From Planctomycetota bacterium (GTDB lineage Bacteria; Planctomycetota; UBA1135; GCA-002686595): a DNA stretch of 35,363 nucleotides. The position numbers and the translations under genes are program-made. Below, piece by piece: positions 23,502-31,681 of this stretch. Position 1 is the first letter of the stretch. Each line of letters opens with the position of its first letter. The notes under the pieces are model-generated. The model saw only the letters and a program-made list of their open reading frames with translations, did not search any database and was not told the origin of the DNA. The stretch lies in the NCBI GenBank assembly GCA_030746555.1, contig JASLMK010000134.1, forward strand, positions 1 through 35,363, given 5' to 3'.

Positions 23502-24119
23502 GTGGCCTGTCCCACCGACGAGCCGGGCGCCGAGAGCCCGACACCCGACGAGGCCTTGGAGCGGCTCGTGGAGGGCCACCGCCGCTTCCTCGAGGCCCGT
23601 CCCCTCGGGCGCGACCTGGCCGCCGAACGCCGCTCGGGCGCGGACGGCCAGCGGCCCTTCGCCGCGGTCCTGGGCTGTGTCGACTCGCGCGTGACCCCCG
23701 AGACGATCTTCGACCAGGGGCTCGGTGCCCTGATGGCCGTGCGCGTCGCGGGCAACGTCGTGAACGATGACGGGGTGGCGAGCCTGGAGTTCGCCTGCGC
23801 CGTGGCGGGGGCGAGGCTGGTGGTCGTCTTGGGGCACACGCGCTGCGGCGCGGTGCGCGGGGCGGCCGACGGGGTGGAGCTGGGCAGGCTAGGCGGCCTC
23901 CTCGAGAAGCTCCAGCCGGCCCTGGAGGCCGCCGCCGGAGAGGGCGAGGCGGATCGCGAGGCGTTCCTGAGCGGCGCGACGAGGACCAACGTCCAGCTCG
24001 GTCTGGGAGAGCTGCGGGAGCGGAGCGGGGTCCTCTCCGACCTGGAGCGCGAAGGCCGGATCCGGCTGGTGGGCGCGGTCTACGACGTGGTGACCGGCGG
24101 GCTGGAGCTCGTCGACTGA
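23502..24119 (+). CDS. Beta-class carbonic anhydrase
   Basis: 205 residues from GTG at 23502. Interconverts CO2 and bicarbonate. Zinc ligands Cys59 (LGCVDSRV), His112 and Cys115 (LGHTRCGAV) are intact, as is the Asp61-Arg63 dyad. RVAGNVVNDDGVASLEFA at ~81-98 is the usual active-site segment. It lacks a signal peptide, so it is cytoplasmic. The N-terminal 15 residues are low in conservation. Convergent with the broken SRPBCC gene, 9 bases apart. Confidence 0.93.
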   Translation: MACPTDEPGAESPTPDEALERLVEGHRRFLEARPLGRDLAAERRSGADGQRPFAAVLGCVDSRVTPETIFDQGLGALMAVRVAGNVVNDDGVASLEFACAVAGARLVVVLGHTRCGAVRGAADGVELGRLGGLLEKLQPALEAAAGEGEADREAFLSGATRTNVQLGLGELRERSGVLSDLEREGRIRLVGAVYDVVTGGLELVD

Positions 24120-24128
24120 GCGCGCGAG

Positions 24129-24567
24129 TCAGGCGCTCGCTTCGCAGAAGCGCTTGAGGCCCTCGAGCTCCTTGCGCTGGGCGTCACAGCCCGACCGGCG
24201 CATCAGCCAGCCGAAGAGGAAGAACATCAGCTTCGTGACGTCCTTGCCACGCACGATCGAGTGCTGGGTCACCCGCGTGCCGCCCTCGACCTGCTCGAAG
24301 GTGTAGTCCACGTGGATGTCGAACTGGGCGCCGGTGAGCTGGATCGCCGTGGAGCGCGGTGGATCCCAGGCGGTGACGAGTCCGTCGAGAGGGATGTCGC
24401 GCCCGCGGTCGCGGGTCAGCACCCGGAAGCGCGACCCGACGCCGCCCGTGTCCTCGACGACCTCCTCACTGACGCAGGTCTCGCTCCACTCACAGACGTG
24501 ATCGTTGGTGCACGTCGAAGACGTGCTCGATGGGTCGGTCGATGTCGACGGAGAGTGTGGCTTCCAT
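24129..24567 (-). pseudogene. SRPBCC (START-like) family gene with a frameshift
   Basis: ATG at 24567 opens MEATLSVDIDRPIEHVFD, a typical SRPBCC start. Near 24513 the frame shifts: the original frame reaches TGA within seven codons, while the shifted frame continues as TNDHVCEWSETCVSEEVV, SRFRVLTRDRGR, DIHVDYTFEQVEGGTRVTQH and ends at 24129 (SGCDAQRKELEGLKRF). The two halves join naturally if one base (a G at about 24513) is removed, giving an intact ~145-residue START-like protein. Either a recent mutation or a sequencing or assembly error. The family binds small hydrophobic ligands; members of this subgroup are uncharacterised. Divergent from the selenocysteine peroxiredoxin. Confidence 0.72.
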
Positions 24568-24692
24568 GGCGGCGGCGGGCTGGAGGGGGTTGGGTGGAGG
24601 AGGATAGCGCATCGCGTTTCCCGACGCGGGCATCGGCATTCGACCCCGCCGAATCGGCCTTCTCGTGCGTGCTCCGCCCTCGGTGCGTCCGC

Positions 24693-24698
24693 TACAAT
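24693..24698 (+). promoter_or_regulatory. Possible -10 box (TACAAT) for the peroxiredoxin
   Basis: GCTACAATCC in the 226-base divergent gap between the SRPBCC remnant and the peroxiredoxin, about 95 bases before ATG 24794. Same hexamer as 17484 and 30293. No clear -35. The rest of the gap shows nothing else I can support. Confidence 0.45.
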
Positions 24699-24793
24699 CC
24701 GGGCCCGCGAGCAGGTCGGTGTCCCCGGCCGCCGGGGTCTCCCCGACCCCGGAGAGAACGCGGTTTCCCCACCCCCTACCCCCGATCGCCTCC

Positions 24794-25393
24794 ATGAGCA
24801 ACTTCATCGGCCAGAGCGCGCCCGCCTTCTCGGCGTCGGCCGTCATGCCGGACGGTTCGACGCAGACGGTGAGTCTCGCCGACTACGCCGGGCAGTACGT
24901 CGCGCTGTTCTTCTACCCCAAGGACTTCACCTTCGTCTGACCGTCCGAGCTCATCGCTTTCGACCGCCGCATCGGCGAGTTCGAGAAGCGAGGCGTCCAG
25001 GTTCTGGGCGTTTCCATGGACGACGCGGAGACCCACGCCCGCTGGCGGGACACGGCCCTCGACCAGGGCGGGATCGGCCCCGTGGCCTACCCGCTGCTGG
25101 CGGACACGACCAAGCAGATGTCGCAGGACTACGACGTGGTCCACGCCGAGACCGGCTTCTCGGCACGCGGGACCTTCCTGATCGATCCCGACGGCGTCTG
25201 CTGGCACGCGGTGGTGAACAACCTGCCGCTCGGTCGCGACATGGACGAGCTGCTGCGCGCCGTCGACGGCGTGCAGTTCTTCAAGGAGCACGGCCAGGTC
25301 TGCCCCGCCGGCTGGGCCACCGGCAAGGCCGGCATGACGCCCGACGACGACGGCGTCAAGTCCTACCTCTCCGAGCACGGCGACGGCCTGTAG
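24794..25393 (+). CDS. Peroxiredoxin (AhpC type) with in-frame TGA at the peroxidatic site, probable selenoprotein
   Basis: 199 residues from ATG at 24794 if TGA at 24938-24940 is read as selenocysteine (residue 49). The sequence around it is [15 protein letters not shown], exactly where 2-Cys AhpC/Prx enzymes have FTFVCPTEL, so U49 replaces the peroxidatic cysteine. The frame stays open to TAG at 25393 and keeps the fold: [31 protein letters not shown] and the resolving cysteine Cys170 in [12 protein letters not shown] otherwise serves as a normal stop in this window, so the code is not reassigned. A bSECIS-like hairpin follows the TGA. A Cys-to-stop mutation is the alternative, but the downstream conservation argues against decay. 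It reduces H2O2 and organic peroxides in the cytoplasm. A strong terminator follows. Confidence 0.85.
24957..24988 (+). promoter_or_regulatory. bSECIS-like hairpin downstream of the Sec TGA
   Basis: Lower stem CTTTCGA (24957-24963) pairs with TCG-A-GAAG (24981-24988, one bulged A, one G.T). The upper stem CGCCG (24965-24969) pairs with CGGCG (24973-24977). The apical loop is CAT, or GCATC if the last G-C opens, placing a G first in the loop. The loop begins about 29 bases after the TGA, within the spacing known for bacterial SECIS elements that recruit SelB. Folded by hand only. Confidence 0.5.
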
Positions 25394-25414
25394 GCCGCTG
25401 TGGTTCCCAGTGCG

Positions 25415-25453
25415 CCGCGTCCGTCCCTCCCGGGGCGGGCGCGGTTCTTTCTT
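25415..25453 (+). terminator. Rho-independent terminator of the peroxiredoxin gene
   Basis: A 13-base stem (25415-25427 with 25432-25444, two G.T pairs) with a TCCC loop, followed by TTCTTTCTT. It starts 22 bases after the peroxiredoxin stop and ends just before the convergent gene's stop. The clearest intrinsic terminator in the window. Confidence 0.8.
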
Positions 25454-25455
25454 GG

Positions 25456-27453
25456 CTAGCGGGGAGCGAGGAACGCTCGCAGGCGTTCGGAGTGCTCCGC
25501 GCGGGCGCCGGCGAGGGAGTCGAGGGAGGCGCGCGCCTCGGCGTCGAGGAGGGTGAGGGCCTGGATCAGGACCGCGTCGTCCGCGGCGGAGAGGAGCTCG
25601 CCGAGGCCGGCGGGAGGGGAGCCTGCGGTCGCGATCAGGCGCTCGGCCGTGGCCCGCGGGCTCTCGTAGCCGCGCACGCCGCCGCGATCCACGAAGAGCG
25701 GGTTGGTGGCGGCGAGGGTGTAGGGGTTCTCGACGTTCCACCACGGCAGGGGCCCTCCACTCCCCTCGACGACGACCCCGATCCAGGCGTCGTGGGGCGC
25801 GGGCAGGTCGATGTGGAAGGAGCGGGTGAGGTCCACCGGGCCGTCCGCAACCGCGAGTTCCGCTCGCGCCCGCTCGGCGCCGTTCACGAATACGGCGATC
25901 GACTCGGGCCGTGCCCAGGACGGGGCGGCCACGCGTACGACGAAGTCCACGGCACCCGCGGAGGCGCCGACAGTCTCTCCCATCAGGGAGGCGCCGCTCC
26001 CGTCGGCCGCGAGGAGGTCCACGAAGATCCCGTGGCTGACCGAGGCGTGGCCGGCGTTGATGGCGGCGCAGGCGGCTTCGACGTCGATGCGCGCGGGCTC
26101 GTCGGTGCGGCTCCTGACGTAGGTGCGCCCGCCGCCGACCGTGTCGCTCACCGTGTGGGAATCGGAGGCGCCGACGGCCATGATCGACTCGCCGCGGTCG
26201 AGCAGACCGAACCAGTCCCTGAAGAGCTCCATCGGGTCGGTCTGACCCGTGTCGGAGTTCACCAACTCCATGGCGTCGAAGGGGAGGGCGCTGCCGTCTC
26301 CCCGGGCACCGCTGGGCGGGTCGAGGGGCGCGCGGTCGAAGGGGCTGTCGTCCTCGGGCCAACGCGGGTGGTTGAGGATCACCGTGCGCGCCCCGCGCGA
26401 GCGGATGTCCGCATCGAGCTTCACCCAGTCGAGCTGGGTGTGGTCGGGCACGGCCTCGTCGGGGTCGAGGGGGAAGGCGTTGAAGTGGCCGTTGGAGGTC
26501 GTGACCTCGTTGCCCGTGACCGCGGTGAACCAGGGGTTCAGGCCGAGCCGCTGCTGCGTGGGCCGGTAGTCGGTGTTGTGGTTGTGGTCGGTGGCGATCG
26601 CCAGCTCGACCCCCTCGCCAGCCAGGGTGATCACGCGCTCGTGGACGCTGGCGTCCCCGTGGCCGGAGAACTCGAGGGTGTGGACGTGGGTGTCGCAGGC
26701 GACGTAGCCGGTCGTGTCGACCTCGTGGGCGATGGTCAGGGTGAGCTCGGTGCCGCCCGCGCCTACCTCGAGCGCTCCCTCGGCGACGCTCCACTCCGTC
26801 CCGCGCGAGGCGTAGACCGTCAGGCGCCCCGGCTCCAGCTCGGCCTCGAGACGACCGCCGAGGGTGTAGGCCACCCCGTCCCGCACGGCGCACGTGGCCG
26901 GGTCGGTGTAGAACAGGCTCGCGGGCAGGCCGTCCTCGCGCACCAGGGTCAAGCGGCAGGGGAGCGGGCGACCGCTCTCTCGGTCCAGGACCGTGAGGGT
27001 GACCGGTTGCAGGCGCAGCACCTCGCGCAGGCTGGCCTCCGCCAGGCGGAAGTTCCCCAGGACCACGTCGTCGGCGGGGACTTCGGGCGTGATCTCGAGC
27101 ACGTTCGTGCCGTCCACCAGCGTCCCTCCCGGGAGGGAGTACCAGCGGTCCACCGGGCCGGCCCCGCGCTCGAGGAGGCCCACGCGCTCGCCGTTGAGGA
27201 CGAGGTGCCAGGCGTTGTCCACGCTGCGCTGGGTGATCCACAGCACCGACTCCCCCTCGCGCGCGCGGCCCTCGAACTCCAGGTGCAGGCTCGTGCCCTC
27301 GGGATCGGGGGAGGCTTCGGGCCACTCGGGGGTGCGGTCGTCGCCGAGGTGGTGGTGGGTCGCGTCGAGGACGCGCACGTCGGGGCTCTGGTCGACGAGG
27401 GTCGCCGCGAGGGCGAGGCCGCAGGCCAGGGCGGTGGGGCGCAGGAGGTTCAT
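25456..27453 (-). CDS. Exported CehA/McbA-family PHP metallohydrolase
   Basis: 665 residues from ATG at 27453, chosen because it overlaps the upstream stop (ATGA) and starts a signal peptide (MNLLRPTALACGLALAATLV). Residues ~30-150 form a beta-sandwich; ~155-245 a carboxypeptidase-regulatory-like segment. The PHP domain starts near 250: CDTHVHTLEFSGHGD (metal site DxHxH), ATDHNHNTDY near 285, TVILNHPRWPEDD, and GASDSHTVSD. CehA and McbA hydrolyse carbaryl and carbofuran, but exported planctomycete members are mostly of unknown substrate. The C-terminal ~90 residues (RATAERLIATAGSP...) are helical. Last gene of a ceramidase-like / small ORF / LamG-toroid / CehA operon. Confidence 0.82.
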   Translation of the reverse strand: MNLLRPTALACGLALAATLVDQSPDVRVLDATHHHLGDDRTPEWPEASPDPEGTSLHLEFEGRAREGESVLWITQRSVDNAWHLVLNGERVGLLERGAGPVDRWYSLPGGTLVDGTNVLEITPEVPADDVVLGNFRLAEASLREVLRLQPVTLTVLDRESGRPLPCRLTLVREDGLPASLFYTDPATCAVRDGVAYTLGGRLEAELEPGRLTVYASRGTEWSVAEGALEVGAGGTELTLTIAHEVDTTGYVACDTHVHTLEFSGHGDASVHERVITLAGEGVELAIATDHNHNTDYRPTQQRLGLNPWFTAVTGNEVTTSNGHFNAFPLDPDEAVPDHTQLDWVKLDADIRSRGARTVILNHPRWPEDDSPFDRAPLDPPSGARGDGSALPFDAMELVNSDTGQTDPMELFRDWFGLLDRGESIMAVGASDSHTVSDTVGGGRTYVRSRTDEPARIDVEAACAAINAGHASVSHGIFVDLLAADGSGASLMGETVGASAGAVDFVVRVAAPSWARPESIAVFVNGAERARAELAVADGPVDLTRSFHIDLPAPHDAWIGVVVEGSGGPLPWWNVENPYTLAATNPLFVDRGGVRGYESPRATAERLIATAGSPPAGLGELLSAADDAVLIQALTLLDAEARASLDSLAGARAEHSERLRAFLAPR

Positions 27454-30095
27454 GGGCGGCGGTGGAGTTCGATTCCGGTGAAGCCGACCCCGCGCACGTT
27501 CGCGCCGGGAGTCGAGTCGAGGACGGTGATCTCGAGGGAGCGCACGCGCTGGGCGCGGTCGAGGTCCACGGCGACCTGGCGCAGGGGATCGGGGCCCATG
27601 TCGACCTCGATCGGCTCGGCGCCGTTCACCGAGAGGGACAGGCGAGCGATCGCGCCGTGGTGCCCGCGCAGGGCGAGGGTGCTGTCGGCCTGGGCGAGCA
27701 CCACCCGATCCGCGCGCACGGCCCGGGCGAGCTCGAAGCGGATCCAGGGCGCGGGGTCGTCGGGGGCCGCGACCCAGCGCGTGGCGTGGAGCGGGTCGCA
27801 GGCGCGCTCGGGCCCGTTCCCCGCCGCCTGGCTCGAGGCCTTGGCGAGGGGACGGGCCGGCGCGAGCAGGTCCGCGCCCGCCAGCGCGAGGTTGGCCGCC
27901 ATCCACTCCTCGGGGGAGTCGCGGGTGACGACCGCGAGGACGGCCGAGGTCAGGACCTCGACCCGATCGGCGTGCTCGGGGTCCCCGTCGGGGGCCACGA
28001 CGGTGACCCGCACCTGGAAGGTGTGCTCACCGGGAAGGTCGAAGGCGTGGCGCACGGCGTAGCGCTCGCCCGCGTAGGGCGCGAGCGGGTCCCCCTCGAC
28101 CGGCGCCAGGGACTCGCCGTCGGCGAGCATCTCCACGTTGACGACGCGCAGGCCCCTCCACGCCCGACCCGACCCCTCGTACTCCGCCAGCACGCCCTCG
28201 TCGAATCCTTCGATCCACAGGGTGATGCGTCCGGTGCCGGTGGCGCGCACGTGGACCTCGCCGCTCTCATCGGCGAAGACGGCCTCGCTGCGGTCGGCCG
28301 CCTGTCCGGTCTGGGCCGGGGCCGAGGCGCGCCGCAGGAACAAGAGGGCGAAGCAAGTGTCCTTGGGGTTCCCCTCCCAGTCGCCTGACTCCGACCGCTT
28401 GGCGAGCAGGCGCTCGGCGCCGTCGCGGTACCACGGGTGCTCGCCGATGAGCTCGGTGTCGAAGAAGGCGCCGACGCGCTCGACGCCGTAGAGGTAGTAG
28501 TAGAAGTTGTCGCCGAGGATCCCCGCGTAGTGCTCCTGCTCGGGATGGCGGCGCTCCTTCCACATGTCCTCGTAGTAGGTCTCCAGCCAGCCCATCGCGA
28601 GCTCGCTGCTGCGCTTGATCTGGCGCAGGGTCCGACCGCCCAGGTCATCCTCGAGGAGCAGGAGCGGGATGCCCAGCGTGCACAGGCCCGCGGTCGTCAT
28701 CGTCCCCGAGTCGTGCCAGGGCCCCCGGTCCTCGTAGTAGTGGTAGCCGGCGATGCGCCGGCGCCCCGTGCGCGGGCCGGCCTCTTCGGGCCAGTCGACC
28801 TCCTCGACGAAACTCTGGTGCTTCTCCGCGACCTTGTCGACGATCCGCCGCCACAGCTTGGCCGGGACCTCCACTCCGAGCTGGGAGGCGCCCCAGAATC
28901 CCAGGGCGGCGAACTGGGTGTTGGAGAGGTCGACGGCGCCGCCGGGATAGGCCCAGCCCCCGCGCTGGTTGCCGCTCTCCCAGGACATGAGGAGGTCGAC
29001 GATCTCCCGCGCCCAGTCCGCGTGGGCCGGATCCCCGGTCGCCCCCAGGGCCAGGAGCTGGCAGCCCGCGGAGTAGGTCTTGCGCGGACTGCGGCGGGCG
29101 AGGAACTGCAGGCCGCGCTCGATCGAGGGGTGGTCCGGCCGCAGGCCGCACTTCTGGAGCGTGTAGAGGGCCAGGGACGTCCCGCCGTTGGGGTAGGTGG
29201 AGAGCCGGTAGTCCCAGGAGCCGTCGCGCTGCTGGCGGCGCAGGAGGTACTCGACCCCCTCGTCGATGGCCCGGTTGATCGGGGCGCGCAGGGCGGCGAG
29301 GGAGGCGTGCTCGGCCTCGGGGAAGTCGTTGAAGGTGCCGCCCGCCGGCTCCGGCAGGTCGTCGGCGAGGGCGCGATAGCGCCGACGGACCTCCTTGGGG
29401 TGCAGGGCTTCGTCGAGGAGCACGACCTCACGCAGGGCGCCGCTCAGGCGGTAGTCCTCGTTGCGGTCCTTGTAGGCGGCGACCGCCACGGTGTGGGTGG
29501 GGGAGTAGCGCACCGCGCCGCTCTGGGCCGAGCTCTCCCCTTGCAGCTCACCGTCCACGAAGAGCCGCAGCCGCGCGCCGTCGTAGGTCCCGACGACGTG
29601 GTACCAGCGCCCGAGGGCGAAGGTCGTGGCGCTCGTGAGGTAGGTCAACAGCCCGTCGGCGTCGTCGGTCCCCTCGCTGGCCACGGCGACGCAGAAGCGG
29701 TTGTTGCGGCTGCCCAGTAGCAGGCCGGTCTCGGCGCTCCCGTTGTCCTCGATGGCGCTGAAGATGCCGCCCCACGCGGGCTGGGTGTCGAGGGCGACCC
29801 AGGCCTCGACCGAGAAGTCCTCGCGCGGGAGGCTCTCGGCCGCGACCGGCTCTCCGACCGCCATCAGGCCCGGCGCGAGCGGCAGCAAGAGAACCTGAGC
29901 GTCGCCTTCGCCGAGGAAGGCCGGCTCCGACGCCGGCAGGGCCCAGCCGCCCGCGACGGGCTGGAAGGCGCCGTCGGCGTGGTGCTCGGCCGTGAAGGTC
30001 CAATGCGCGACCACCCGCCGGTCGGCCCCGCCGCCGGGATCGGGCTGCCGCGCTCCCACGACGAGAGCGATCAGCAAGGCGAGGGCGCGCGCCAT
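27450..30095 (-). CDS. Large exported LamG / alpha-alpha toroid / discoidin protein
   Basis: 881 residues from ATG at 30095; a GTG directly before it (30098) is an alternative. Signal peptide residues 1-16. LamG/concanavalin-like domain ~28-235 (FSVEAWVALD, WYHVVGTYDGARLRLFVDGE, NEDYRLSGALREVVLLDEAL). A terpene-cyclase/prenyltransferase-like toroid ~255-595 with RRQQRDGSWDYR, NQRGGWAYPG and the SGDWEGNPKDTCFALLFLRR end. A beta-sandwich (~600-720) and an F5/8-type (discoidin) domain ~760-880 (PARPLAKASSQ, WIRFELARAVRADRVVLAQ). The domain mix points to carbohydrate or surface binding outside the cell. It overlaps the CehA gene by four bases and touches the 48-residue ORF upstream, so all are translationally linked. 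Substrate unknown. Confidence 0.8.
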   Translation of the reverse strand: MARALALLIALVVGARQPDPGGGADRRVVAHWTFTAEHHADGAFQPVAGGWALPASEPAFLGEGDAQVLLLPLAPGLMAVGEPVAAESLPREDFSVEAWVALDTQPAWGGIFSAIEDNGSAETGLLLGSRNNRFCVAVASEGTDDADGLLTYLTSATTFALGRWYHVVGTYDGARLRLFVDGELQGESSAQSGAVRYSPTHTVAVAAYKDRNEDYRLSGALREVVLLDEALHPKEVRRRYRALADDLPEPAGGTFNDFPEAEHASLAALRAPINRAIDEGVEYLLRRQQRDGSWDYRLSTYPNGGTSLALYTLQKCGLRPDHPSIERGLQFLARRSPRKTYSAGCQLLALGATGDPAHADWAREIVDLLMSWESGNQRGGWAYPGGAVDLSNTQFAALGFWGASQLGVEVPAKLWRRIVDKVAEKHQSFVEEVDWPEEAGPRTGRRRIAGYHYYEDRGPWHDSGTMTTAGLCTLGIPLLLLEDDLGGRTLRQIKRSSELAMGWLETYYEDMWKERRHPEQEHYAGILGDNFYYYLYGVERVGAFFDTELIGEHPWYRDGAERLLAKRSESGDWEGNPKDTCFALLFLRRASAPAQTGQAADRSEAVFADESGEVHVRATGTGRITLWIEGFDEGVLAEYEGSGRAWRGLRVVNVEMLADGESLAPVEGDPLAPYAGERYAVRHAFDLPGEHTFQVRVTVVAPDGDPEHADRVEVLTSAVLAVVTRDSPEEWMAANLALAGADLLAPARPLAKASSQAAGNGPERACDPLHATRWVAAPDDPAPWIRFELARAVRADRVVLAQADSTLALRGHHGAIARLSLSVNGAEPIEVDMGPDPLRQVAVDLDRAQRVRSLEITVLDSTPGANVRGVGFTGIELHRRP

Positions 30096-30241
30096 CACGG
30101 GGCGACCCGCTCCCCGGCGGCCAGCGCCGTCGCCACCGGGACGTGGCAGAGCTGGGCGATCTCGCTGTCGGACTGCAGCTCGAAGGCGAGGGCGTCGGGA
30201 CCCAGGGGACAGAAGCGAGTCGTGATCGTGCTGTTCGTCAT
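30095..30241 (-). CDS. Possible 48-residue protein, unknown function
   Basis: ATG at 30241; TGA at 30095-30097 overlaps the LamG gene start (GTGA/TGATG). Sequence features: TNSTITTRFCPLGPDALAFE and HVPVATALAAGERVAP; no signal peptide, no known fold. The same frame is open upstream without a stop to 30329, where the ceramidase-like gene ends with TAG, and the upstream codons also read plausibly (GRVELIGVFHPHP). It is therefore either a separate small gene (a TACAAT box lies at 30293) or a readthrough extension of the ceramidase-like protein. Its tight coupling to the LamG gene supports a real coding role. Confidence 0.45.
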   Translation of the reverse strand: MTNSTITTRFCPLGPDALAFELQSDSEIAQLCHVPVATALAAGERVAP

Positions 30242-30292
30242 TGGGTGGGGGTGGAAGACCCCGATCAGCTCGACTCGGCCCTCACGCTGGGG

Positions 30293-30298
30293 ATTGTA
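30293..30298 (-). promoter_or_regulatory. Possible -10 box (TACAAT) inside the operon
   Basis: Minus-strand GGCTACAATCCCC just after the ceramidase-like gene stop, about 50 bases before the 48-residue ORF. It may be an internal promoter for the LamG-CehA part, although the same bases could be codons of the readthrough frame. Confidence 0.35.
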
Positions 30299-30328
30299 GC
30301 CGCGGTCGGGATCCGGGGGGCGTTCGGG

Positions 30329-31624
30329 CTACCTGGCCCGGAACATCCTGAAGCTCTCGCGCAGGTCGTAGAGGTGGAAGAGGGCGCGGTTGGTGATCTG
30401 CTCACCCGCGCCGACCGGGGCCGGGGAGACCATCGCATCGGAGCCGTAGCCGCCTTCGGCCGCCGCCTCGATCGTCGGGAAGTACTGGTGGTAGTCGTTG
30501 CAGTAGCCGAAGAAGAGCGTGTGCTCCAAGCGGCTGCGGCGCTTGAGGCGCAGGGAGTGGCTGCAGAAGAACTCGCCCGAGGCGCCCACGAGCCCCAGGT
30601 CGCCGTTGATCAGGGCCACGGTCAGGTGCGGTCGGATGCCGTCGGCGTACTCCTCGATGTAGAAGTCGACCAGCTCCTTGAAGAAGGCCTTCACGAAGGC
30701 GATCCGCACCAGGAGGTTGTCGAGGTCGAGGCGCGAGTTCGGAAAGTGGAACTCCTCCTCGCGCACCAGGATCGACGGCTCCTCGACCGCCCGGGTCTCG
30801 ATCGAACGGGCGAGGCCTATCGCGTCGTCCCCCAGGGCCGCGCCGAAGCCTCGGTAGTCGAGTCCGCCCCGATCGGTCGACAGGTCCCCGGCCGCGCCCT
30901 GGAGGAAGAGGCACTCGCACTCCAGGACCTCGCGCACGCGGCGCTTGAGGGCGCCGGGGTAGTCCGCCGAGGCGGAGAGGACATCCGCGTCGATGCTCGT
31001 GGGGTGGGCGGCGAAGTTGACGGCCAGGGCGATCGGATTCCCCGCAAGGTCGTCGACGCGCACGACCGCCAGCTCGCGATCGACGGGCTTGGGCTCGATC
31101 CGGGTGTGGCGGTTGCGATTGCGGGCGATTTCGATCGACCCCGCGCCGATGCGCGCCGCCACGCGCTTGCGGTCGGCTTCGATGATCGCCTCCACGATGC
31201 GCTCCTCGACGAGCGTCACGTACTCGCCAGGCGGACCGGGCACGGCGCCGAGCTCCAGGCAGGGGCCGTTGTGGGTGTGGGAGCCGACGATGAAACAGTG
31301 CTCGACGCCCGCGCGCTCGGCGATCGCGGCGCGGATGCGCGCCATCGAGTCCCTCGCGGGTGCGCGCCCGAGGTCGAGCCCCACGATGGCGAGCTTCTGC
31401 TCCCCGACGGCGAGGACGAGCGCGTTGGCCTCGAGGGGGTCGAGGACGCCGTCGCAGCCGGCGTCACCGCGCGGGCCGTAGCCCCACAGGGGGATGCCGG
31501 TGGGCGGGGTGACGTCGACGGTCGCCGCTCCGGCCTCGAGCCCCTCGCCCGTGACGGCCGGGGTCGGCGCAGCGAGGACCACGGCCGCAAAGAGAGAGAG
31601 CAAGGGGTGTACTCGGTGCGTCAT
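30329..31624 (-). CDS. Neutral/alkaline ceramidase-like exported protein
   Basis: 431 residues from ATG at 31624. Signal peptide 1-25 (LLSLFAAVVLAAPTPAVTG). It opens with GAATVDVTPPTGIPLWGYG, the usual start of ceramidase N-terminal-domain proteins (neutral/alkaline non-lysosomal ceramidase family). Metal-site segments: SHTHNGP at 115-121 and NFAAHPTS at 203-210; CLFLQGAAGDLSTDRGG corresponds to the catalytic-Ser/N region of the family. The length is shorter than true ceramidases (~650), lacking the C-terminal Ig-like domain. Planctomycetes have many such proteins of undetermined substrate; amide hydrolysis of ceramide-like lipids is the family activity. First gene of the exported operon. Confidence 0.8.
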   Translation of the reverse strand: MTHRVHPLLSLFAAVVLAAPTPAVTGEGLEAGAATVDVTPPTGIPLWGYGPRGDAGCDGVLDPLEANALVLAVGEQKLAIVGLDLGRAPARDSMARIRAAIAERAGVEHCFIVGSHTHNGPCLELGAVPGPPGEYVTLVEERIVEAIIEADRKRVAARIGAGSIEIARNRNRHTRIEPKPVDRELAVVRVDDLAGNPIALAVNFAAHPTSIDADVLSASADYPGALKRRVREVLECECLFLQGAAGDLSTDRGGLDYRGFGAALGDDAIGLARSIETRAVEEPSILVREEEFHFPNSRLDLDNLLVRIAFVKAFFKELVDFYIEEYADGIRPHLTVALINGDLGLVGASGEFFCSHSLRLKRRSRLEHTLFFGYCNDYHQYFPTIEAAAEGGYGSDAMVSPAPVGAGEQITNRALFHLYDLRESFRMFRAR

Positions 31625-31675
31625 GGAGGTCTCGTCTCGAAGGGGGAGGCGGAGCCGGTTCCGGACGGCAGAGGG

Positions 31676-31681
31676 AGCCTA
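31676..31681 (-). promoter_or_regulatory. Possible -10 box (TAGGCT) for the ceramidase-like operon
   Basis: Minus-strand GATAGGCTCCC, 51 bases upstream of ATG 31624 and just after the MORN-like gene's stop. Same hexamer as at 22317 and 22376. Confidence 0.4.

Noticed and set aside
24794..25393. Genetic code reassignment of TGA
   Set aside because: Many genes here end in TGA, including overlapping GTGA/TTGA junctions, so TGA is a normal stop and recoding must be local.
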